20,077 nt of DNA from JBPCRW01 sp050996405 (GTDB lineage Bacteria > Acidobacteriota > Blastocatellia > Pyrinomonadales > Pyrinomonadaceae): the NCBI GenBank assembly GCA_050996405.1, contig JBPCRW010000044.1, forward strand, positions 1 through 20,077, in the 5' to 3' direction. The notes beneath the pieces are model-generated. The model saw only the letters and a list, made by a program, of their open reading frames with translations. It was not told where the DNA came from and ran no database searches. Shown here one piece after another: positions 14,618 through 20,077 of this stretch. Position 1 is the stretch's first letter; each line of letters opens with the position of its first letter. Made by a program: the position numbers and the translations under genes.

Positions 14618-15280
14618 TTATTTTTTGTCGCTCGCCGATTTCAGTGATTCCGCGCTTAAAGCCGCGCTTAATTCGATTATTTTTTTCAAATCGGTCTGCG
14701 TTTTCTCAGAAACTTTCGGTTCCACGACTCTTAAATTCTGAAACATCGGGCTGGTTGAAAAACTGCCGATTGTATTATCTAAATCAACAATCAAATCTCT
14801 GACGCTTTTCGGCGTTTTTGTTTCCTTTTCCGATTTTTCATCATCCTTTTTTGCCGCTTTCTTCGCGCTCGGCGGCGGAAATAAGTTTGTATCGAGCCGC
14901 TCCGCGCTTTTGTTTATTTCCAAAGCAGATTTACTGATTTCGGCGTAATCGGCTTGGTCTGCGGTTTTATAAGCGTTAATGACCGCGTCCTGGGATTTTT
15001 GAATCTGCTCGAAATCCGCTTTGATTTCGTCGTATTTCGCGGCTAATTTGTCTTCTGGTTGATTATTTTTTGAATTCTGCGCGGCTTTATTGTTTTTGTC
15101 GTTTGAATCCTTTTTCGCGTCGCGCTCGATTCGTTCGAGTTCGACTGACCTCGATTTAATGCCGTCATCGCCCAAGTTTCTATCGCCCGCGCCGGGCGGC
15201 GGCGGAATGATTTGCGCCGAAACGTTGGAAAAAGCGGCTGTTGCCAATAGAATTATCGTCAGAATGATTGTTTTTTTCAT
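14618..15280 (-). CDS. Small secreted helical protein of unknown function (paralog of 311-910)
   Basis: A 220-residue protein homologous to the product of 311-910 and otherwise unknown to me. A Sec signal peptide spans residues 1-23 (ending V-S-A-Q), followed by the proline-rich patch IIPPPPGAG at 24-32, which the other copy lacks. The conserved blocks are SVELERIERDAKK (45-57), EIKADFEQIQKSQD (85-98), YAEISKSALEINKSAERL (112-129), NLFPPP (132-137) and LDNTIGSFSTSPMFQN (167-182). Low-complexity Lys/Asp/Asn linkers at about 55-80 and 139-158 separate them. The protein looks helical and charged, plausibly periplasmic or surface-exposed. It follows the CRTAC1-like gene at 15333 by 52 bases on the same strand and has the strongest ribosome binding site in the window, so it may be the fourth gene of that operon and well translated. 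Confidence 0.87.
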   Translation of the reverse strand: MKKTIILTIILLATAAFSNVSAQIIPPPPGAGDRNLGDDGIKSRSVELERIERDAKKDSNDKNNKAAQNSKNNQPEDKLAAKYDEIKADFEQIQKSQDAVINAYKTADQADYAEISKSALEINKSAERLDTNLFPPPSAKKAAKKDDEKSEKETKTPKSVRDLIVDLDNTIGSFSTSPMFQNLRVVEPKVSEKTQTDLKKIIELSAALSAESLKSASDKK

Positions 15281-15288
15281 TTGATTAA

Positions 15289-15295
15289 ACCTCCG
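15289..15295 (-). promoter_or_regulatory. Strong Shine-Dalgarno of the secreted helical protein
   Basis: On the minus strand CGGAGGT lies 8 bases before the ATG at 15280. It is notable because most neighbouring genes have weak or no Shine-Dalgarno sequences. Confidence 0.7.
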
Positions 15296-15332
15296 AAATT
15301 AAAATAAAGCTCGCAAATTTATAAACCGAATT

Positions 15333-17072
15333 TCAGCGCGAACGGTAATTTTCCGTTTTTGTAACGCCCTTGTTTTGCGTGACGGTAACGATGCGATTCG
15401 GCTCGATGCCGGAAACGGTTTTCGTCTTTCCGTCGCTCCAGCGAACTTCGACCGCTTCGATTTTCTCGTTTTCTGCGAGACCGAAATGAAGCCGCAAATC
15501 GTTTTGCGACAGATAACTGCTGCCGGCTTCGACTTCCCGCATCATCGAACGTTTGCCGGTTCGCAAAGTAACGCGCGCGCCGATTGCTTCGCGGTTGCCG
15601 TCCGTTTGAACTAACTTGAACGTTACGCTTTGATTTTTGTTCGCAGTCGTGTTCAGCAAAACTGTCGGCGGCTCGCCGACGTTTGTGATAACCGCGTCAA
15701 TCAAACCGTCGTTATTTAAATCGCCGAAAGCCGCGCCGCGCTCGGAAAATAAAGACAAATCCCGCAGTCCGGCTTGTTTCGAGATTTCTTCAAAAGTTCC
15801 GTCGCCGAGATTTCTGTGAAGCAGAATCGGCTGTTTGAAACCTAATTGAGTCGCGCTTTGAGCAAATTCGATTTGCGGATAGACGTGACCGCTGACGACG
15901 AATAAATCGAGCCAGCCGTCGTTGTCAAAGTCAACGAACGCCGTTCCCCAGCCGACGTAAGGAACGCTGACCGCGCCGATTTTCGATTCCATCGAAACGT
16001 CTAGAAAACCTTTCGCGCCAAGATTTTTGTAAAGCGTATTGTGTTCGTTGTCGAAATTGGTTACAAAAAGGTCGAGCTTTCCGTCGTTGTCGTAATCGCC
16101 CCAGGCGATGCCCATCGAACCTTGCTCGATTCCCGCGCCGCTGTAACTCGTCGCGGTTTCAAAGCCGACATCGGTGAACGTGCCGTTTTTGTTGTTGTGA
16201 TAAAGATAATTCGGATGACCGTCGTTGGCGACATACAAATCGAGCCAGCCGTCGTTGTCGTAATCGCCCCAAACCGCGCCCAGCCCGTAATACTTTTTGT
16301 CGTCGTGAACGCCCGCTTTGGCGGAAACTTCCTCAAACGTGCCGTTGCCTTTGTTGCGGTAAAGCAAATCGGTTTCGCCCGGCAGACCGCGCGGACCGCA
16401 CTGGACGCGGATCCCGCGAAAAGAACAAGTCTGCGAGCTTCCAAAAACCGGCAGATTATTCAAATCGAGTGAAACGTAACGCGCCACAAAAACGTCCAAT
16501 TTCCCGTCGCGGTCGTAATCCGCCCAAGCCGCGCCGGTCATAAAACCGCTGCCGAGAACGCCCGCCTTTTCCGTCGCGTCTTCAAATTTGCATTGTCCGA
16601 CGCCGTGATACAAAGCGTTTCCGCCGAATCCTGTAACGAATAAATCCGTTATTCCGTCGTTGTCGTAATCAATGGCGGTAATCGCCGTTCCCCAGCCTTT
16701 TTTCGTTAATCCCGCCGCGCTCGTGATATTTTCAAATTTCGGCGTTTTGCCGCCCGCCGCGTCAATTTGCCGGTAAAGCGTAACGAACAAATCGCCGCCT
16801 TTTTTGAAATTTTCAACCGAAGAACCGTTGACGGTTGCCACGTCCAAGTTGCCGTCGCCGTTGCAGTCGAGCAGGGCGACGCCGCTGCCCATCGATTCGA
16901 GAATGTATCTTTTTTCCGGCGTTGAAACGTTCGGAACGTTTATTCCGCTCGCCGCCGAAATGTCCGTAAAAGAAATCGCCGGATTTTGAGCCAAGCAAAA
17001 AACAGGCGCGGCGAGCAGGATTGGTAAAATAAAAATTCGTAAAAATAATTTTTGAAAAATGCTTTTGTTCAT
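15333..17072 (-). CDS. Secreted CRTAC1-like FG-GAP/VCBS beta-propeller protein with ASPIC/UnbV domain (copy A)
   Basis: A 579-residue secreted protein of the CRTAC1/ASPIC-UnbV family. The signal peptide is about residues 1-29. The rest is a beta-propeller of FG-GAP/VCBS blades, each with a calcium-type loop D-x-D/N-x-D-G-x-x-D. I count seven, all intact, at 69-77, 135-143, 185-193, 270-278, 326-334, 381-389 and 451-459. Between blades three and four is a signature with two Cys, C216 and C225 (VQCGPRGL), and a YHNNKNGTFTDV-type strand recurs between loops. Residues about 495-565 are the ASPIC/UnbV domain (IGARVTLRTG, SSYLSQNDLRLHFGL, VRWSDGKT). The family is thought to mediate adhesion or binding outside the cell; no enzyme activity is established. 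Its ATG overlaps the stop of the upstream copy by 4 bases (ATGA), so the two are translationally coupled. Confidence 0.93.
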   Translation of the reverse strand: MNKSIFQKLFLRIFILPILLAAPVFCLAQNPAISFTDISAASGINVPNVSTPEKRYILESMGSGVALLDCNGDGNLDVATVNGSSVENFKKGGDLFVTLYRQIDAAGGKTPKFENITSAAGLTKKGWGTAITAIDYDNDGITDLFVTGFGGNALYHGVGQCKFEDATEKAGVLGSGFMTGAAWADYDRDGKLDVFVARYVSLDLNNLPVFGSSQTCSFRGIRVQCGPRGLPGETDLLYRNKGNGTFEEVSAKAGVHDDKKYYGLGAVWGDYDNDGWLDLYVANDGHPNYLYHNNKNGTFTDVGFETATSYSGAGIEQGSMGIAWGDYDNDGKLDLFVTNFDNEHNTLYKNLGAKGFLDVSMESKIGAVSVPYVGWGTAFVDFDNDGWLDLFVVSGHVYPQIEFAQSATQLGFKQPILLHRNLGDGTFEEISKQAGLRDLSLFSERGAAFGDLNNDGLIDAVITNVGEPPTVLLNTTANKNQSVTFKLVQTDGNREAIGARVTLRTGKRSMMREVEAGSSYLSQNDLRLHFGLAENEKIEAVEVRWSDGKTKTVSGIEPNRIVTVTQNKGVTKTENYRSR

Positions 17073-18802
17073 TTTGCTGCTTTGGTCGGACGAATTTTTT
17101 CAAACGGCACGATTCCCGCGCCTTCCAAAACGGCGTAAAATTTATCCGCCGCGACATCTTTGAGCGTTTCTGTTTTGCCGTCAGTCCAGCGAATTTCAAT
17201 CGAATCGGCTTTCGCTGCTTTGCCTAGTCCGAAATGAAGCCGCAAATCGTTTTGCGACAGATAACTTCCGCCGCTGCGAATTTCATCGGTTTGGACGACT
17301 TTTCCGGTCGTAACTTTGACGCGCGCGCCAATTGCGAGCGGACTTCCTTTAGTCGCGGCGAGTTCGAGCGTAATCCAGTGATTTTCGTCGCCGCCGGCGT
17401 TGCGTAAAATCGTCGGCGAGCTATCGAGGTCGCCGATTACAACGTCCATTTTACCGTCGTTGTTTAAATCGCCGAAAGCCGCGCCGCGCGAAGCGTGAAG
17501 TTCTTGAAGCGATTTTCCCGCTAGGTTACTCGCATCGCAAAACGTTCCGTCGCCTTGATTGATGTATAAAAGTCTCGGCTGACGATACTGCGTGCCGGAC
17601 AAAAATTCGGTTACCTGCGGATAAACATGACCGTTGACAACGAATAAATCGAGCCAACCGTCGTTATCAAAATCAACAAATCCCGTTCCCCAGCCGACGT
17701 TTGAGCGAACCTGCGCGACTTTTGCGGCAAAAGAAACGTCCGTAAAATTGTAGTTTCCGTCGTTGCGGTAAAGCGTATTATATTCGTCGGCAAAGTTCGT
17801 TACGAAAATCGAAAAATTTCCCGTATGCAGATAATCGCCGACGGCAACGCCCATACTTCCCTGTTCCGAGCCGTCCGCGCTCACGCCCGTGCCGGATTCC
17901 AAGCCGATTTCCGTAAATTTATTTCCGTCGTTTCGATAAAAGAAATTCGGCGTGGAATCGTTGGCGATATAAGCGTCGAGCTTTCCGCGATTTCCAAAAT
18001 CAGACCAGACGGTTTGCATTCCGTAAAAACCGTTTGGGTCGTCCGCGCCGAATTGCTTGGAAACGTTTGTAAAAGTGCCGTCGCCGTTGTTGTGAAAAAG
18101 GCTGTCGCCCGCGCCTTTTAATCCGCGCGGACCGCACTGCACGCCGACACCGCGAAATTTGCAGGTCGGCGCAGAACCGAAAGCGGGCAAATCCGTCATT
18201 TTGAAATCTACGTAATTTGCGACGAGTAAATCCTCGAAGCCGTCGCCGTCGTAATCGCCGAACGACGCGCCGGTTGACCAGCGACCATCGGCAACTCCGG
18301 CTTGTTTTGTAACGTCCGTAAATGTTCCGTCGCCGTTATTGCGATAAAGCACGTTTCCGCCGAGACAGGTTATATACAAATCGGGAAAACCGTCGTTGTT
18401 ATAATCGCCGACCGCGCCGCCCATCGCAAAACCGGGAAAACCGACACCCGCTTTGTCCGTAACGTCGGTAAAAGTTCCGTCGTGATTGTTGTGATAAAGC
18501 GCGCTTTTCGATTTCTGACCCTTCAAAGTCATATCAACCGTCGCCGCGTTCGTCAGGTAAATGTCGAGCCAGCCGTCGCGGTCGTAATCGATTAGCAAAA
18601 CGCCGCCGCTCATTGATTCGACGATGTATTTTTTTTCCGGCGCGGAAGTGTGTATGAATTTTATTCCGGTTTTCGCCGTTACGTCTTCAAGCTGCGGAAT
18701 TTTTTGCTGCGTGCAGGCGTTGTCCTGCGCCGTCGCCGTCCGGCTCAAACCGCACGCCGAGCAAAGGAAAACGACGATTGTAAAAAATTTTCTTAACTTC
18801 AT
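17069..18802 (-). CDS. Secreted CRTAC1-like FG-GAP/VCBS beta-propeller protein with ASPIC/UnbV domain (copy B)
   Basis: A 577-residue paralog of copy A with the same domain order. The signal peptide covers about residues 1-26 (ending T-A-T-A-Q). The Cys at 18 is not in a good lipobox, since position -3 is Cys and not Leu. Propeller loops at 72-80, 133-141, 183-191, 377-385 and 445-453 keep the D-x-D/N-x-D-G-x-x-D pattern. Those at 268-276 (DFGNRGKLD) and 323-331 (DYLHTGNFS) have lost key acidic residues that copy A retains. The double-Cys signature is C214 and C223 (VQCGPRGL). The ASPIC/UnbV domain is about 486-556 (IGARVKVTTG, GSYLSQNDLRLHFGL, IRWTDGKTE). The start codon overlaps the TPR gene's stop by one base (TAATG), and the stop overlaps copy A's start. 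The exported product may bind glycan, protein or metal; its ligand is unknown. Confidence 0.93.
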   Translation of the reverse strand: MKLRKFFTIVVFLCSACGLSRTATAQDNACTQQKIPQLEDVTAKTGIKFIHTSAPEKKYIVESMSGGVLLIDYDRDGWLDIYLTNAATVDMTLKGQKSKSALYHNNHDGTFTDVTDKAGVGFPGFAMGGAVGDYNNDGFPDLYITCLGGNVLYRNNGDGTFTDVTKQAGVADGRWSTGASFGDYDGDGFEDLLVANYVDFKMTDLPAFGSAPTCKFRGVGVQCGPRGLKGAGDSLFHNNGDGTFTNVSKQFGADDPNGFYGMQTVWSDFGNRGKLDAYIANDSTPNFFYRNDGNKFTEIGLESGTGVSADGSEQGSMGVAVGDYLHTGNFSIFVTNFADEYNTLYRNDGNYNFTDVSFAAKVAQVRSNVGWGTGFVDFDNDGWLDLFVVNGHVYPQVTEFLSGTQYRQPRLLYINQGDGTFCDASNLAGKSLQELHASRGAAFGDLNNDGKMDVVIGDLDSSPTILRNAGGDENHWITLELAATKGSPLAIGARVKVTTGKVVQTDEIRSGGSYLSQNDLRLHFGLGKAAKADSIEIRWTDGKTETLKDVAADKFYAVLEGAGIVPFEKIRPTKAAK

Positions 18803-20077
18803 TACATAGGATTCCGCTCTGGATTTTTGAGTTTTTGAAACATTTCCAAATGCTGTTTCGCCAGCGCGGGTTCGCCGATTAAATTATAAAGGCGGCTTAA
18901 TTGAAAATGCGTGTTCGCGTCTTTTGAATCGAGCGAGACGGCTTTTTCCAAAACCGTCCGCGCTTTCGCGTCTTCGTTTGCCTGCAAATAAAGCGTTCCC
19001 AAATCGCGCAGAGCGAGCGCGTAATCGGGCGCGAGTTTTACAGTTTCTTCCAGATATTGAATGGCTTTTGCCGTGTCGCCCTGCGTTTTATACGACAATC
19101 CGAGTTGATATTTCGCCTCAAAATCGTTCGGATTTATTTCGATGCAGTGATTAAATTGTCTTCGGGCATCTACCAACTGTTCGGGCTTTGCGGCGAGCGT
19201 TAAACCCAGAACTACGCAGCCGCGCGAATCGTTCGGTCGCTGGCGAACATAATTTTCCAGACTTTTTTGCGCCGCCGCGACGTTTCCGTTTTGCAGGGAA
19301 GCGACGCCGAACAGATATTGATATTCGGGTTCTTCGGCGTTGATTTCGAGTAAAGTCTGCGCCGCGTCAACCGCCGCCTGCGTCTGATTAACGCGCATCG
19401 CCGTAAAAACAAAATCGGTTAAAATCGCCGGAGTTTTCGGCGCGATTTGTCTGGCTTGAATTAATAAATCGAAAGCCTTCGACGAATTTCCGAGCGCGTT
19501 TGCCAGAGAAGATTCGGCGAAAAGAACTTCCGCCGACTTCGGCTGTAACTTGGCGGCGCGGTCTAAATGCCGTTTGGCTTCGTCGAAATCTTTCGTTTTG
19601 ACTTCCAATCTTGCGAGAAAAACCAAAACGCCGACATCGTTCGGCGCGTTTGACAGAGCCGCTTGCAGTAAAGCGACGGACTCTTCTTTCATTCCCGCGT
19701 TTTGCAGAACTTCGGCGCATTGAGAAGCCAAAGACGGATTTGCCGCCGACGCTTTTTTCATCAGCGGAACGAGTTCGTTTAATTTTTGTTTGTTGCCGAG
19801 TTCCAGATAATTTGCCGCCGCAACCGGCAGCGCGTCCGTGTTTTTTGTTTTTACGGGCAGTTTTTCGATTGCCGCCAAAGATTTTTGAAATTCGTGAACT
19901 TGAAAAAGCGCGAAAGCTAAATTCAGCCGCGTCGCCGGTTCGATGTTTGAATTCGCCGGAATATCGCTCAAAATCTGTGCGGCTTCGTCTCGCCTGCCTT
20001 GCTCATAAACGATTCGCGCAAGCTGAATTTTTGCCGAAATCGAATTTGAATCGAGCGCGAGAACCCGTCTATACAAC
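18802..20077 (-). CDS. TPR repeat protein, N-terminus beyond the right edge
   Basis: The 424 C-terminal residues are visible; the frame is open to the window edge with no proper ATG at the end (the last full codon is TTG, read as Leu), so the gene starts further right. The whole visible part is a superhelix of tetratricopeptide-type repeats of about 34 residues. The best are YRRVLALDSNSISAKIQLAR at the start and, near the C-terminus, AKYQLGLSYKTQGDTAKAIQ, ALRDLGTLYLQANEDAKART and THFQLSRLYNLIGEPALAKQ. About ten to twelve repeats fit. No catalytic domain is seen. Its stop overlaps the start of CRTAC1-like copy B by one base, so the three genes form one coupled operon. A partner or assembly role for the exported propeller proteins is likely from this context; the cellular side it works on cannot be told without the N-terminus. 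Confidence 0.93.
   Translation of the reverse strand, partial: LYRRVLALDSNSISAKIQLARIVYEQGRRDEAAQILSDIPANSNIEPATRLNLAFALFQVHEFQKSLAAIEKLPVKTKNTDALPVAAANYLELGNKQKLNELVPLMKKASAANPSLASQCAEVLQNAGMKEESVALLQAALSNAPNDVGVLVFLARLEVKTKDFDEAKRHLDRAAKLQPKSAEVLFAESSLANALGNSSKAFDLLIQARQIAPKTPAILTDFVFTAMRVNQTQAAVDAAQTLLEINAEEPEYQYLFGVASLQNGNVAAAQKSLENYVRQRPNDSRGCVVLGLTLAAKPEQLVDARRQFNHCIEINPNDFEAKYQLGLSYKTQGDTAKAIQYLEETVKLAPDYALALRDLGTLYLQANEDAKARTVLEKAVSLDSKDANTHFQLSRLYNLIGEPALAKQHLEMFQKLKNPERNPM

Noticed and set aside
1..20077. tRNA or rRNA genes, CRISPR arrays, insertion sequences, phage genes
   Set aside because: I looked for tRNA-like T-loop patterns, spaced direct repeats and transposase or integrase motifs on both strands and found none.

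Overview
The window is about 20 kb of bacterial DNA that looks chromosomal: dense genes, short gaps, and no phage, plasmid, IS or CRISPR features. It reads as a polysaccharide-degrading, probably soil-type bacterium. My best guess is Acidobacteriota, perhaps Blastocatellia-like. The reasons are tandem FG-GAP/ASPIC-UnbV (CRTAC1-type) secreted proteins behind a TPR protein, many Sec signal peptides ending in A-Q, moderate GC, and starts with weak or absent Shine-Dalgarno sequences mixed with a few strong ones. This assignment is an inference from gene content; there is no rRNA or marker gene here to settle it.

Layout. Bases 1-310 hold no gene I can support. A small secreted protein of unknown function (311-910) and a GH5 mannanase-like enzyme (1027-2361) lie on the plus strand. 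Facing them is a run of seven minus-strand genes (12771 down to 2417), read in this order: GH3 beta-glucosidase, GH5 endoglucanase-like enzyme, GH20 beta-N-acetylhexosaminidase, ROK sugar kinase, Tat-exported lactonase (overlapping the kinase by 47 bases), GH16 laminarinase-like endo-beta-glucanase, and a ROK-type transcriptional repressor. Two gaps in this run are filled by palindromic repeat elements (4594-4759 and 10275-10374) whose arms resemble each other. Next come a short unknown secreted protein (12935-13453, plus), a Gfo/Idh/MocA oxidoreductase (minus), a second copy of the small secreted protein family (14618-15280, minus), and a tightly coupled minus-strand set: TPR protein (cut by the right edge), CRTAC1-like protein, CRTAC1-like protein, with 1-base and 4-base overlaps.

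How it fits together. The glycoside hydrolases form a plausible locus for plant or fungal cell-wall glycans. GH16 and GH5 would cut beta-glucans, the plus-strand GH5 would cut mannan, GH3 would release glucose and GH20 would release GlcNAc. The ROK kinase would phosphorylate the sugar inside the cell, and the ROK repressor is the obvious candidate sensor. No SusC/SusD pair, TonB receptor or sugar transporter is present within the window. The second block (TPR plus two beta-propeller proteins plus the small helical secreted protein) is a separate, poorly characterised envelope or extracellular module. The points most worth a second look are the nested palindrome that forms the whole GH16 leader, the paralogous unknown secreted proteins, the beta-propeller pair in which one copy has lost two calcium loops, the exported lactonase overlapping a cytosolic kinase, and the ROK repressor with an altered zinc motif.
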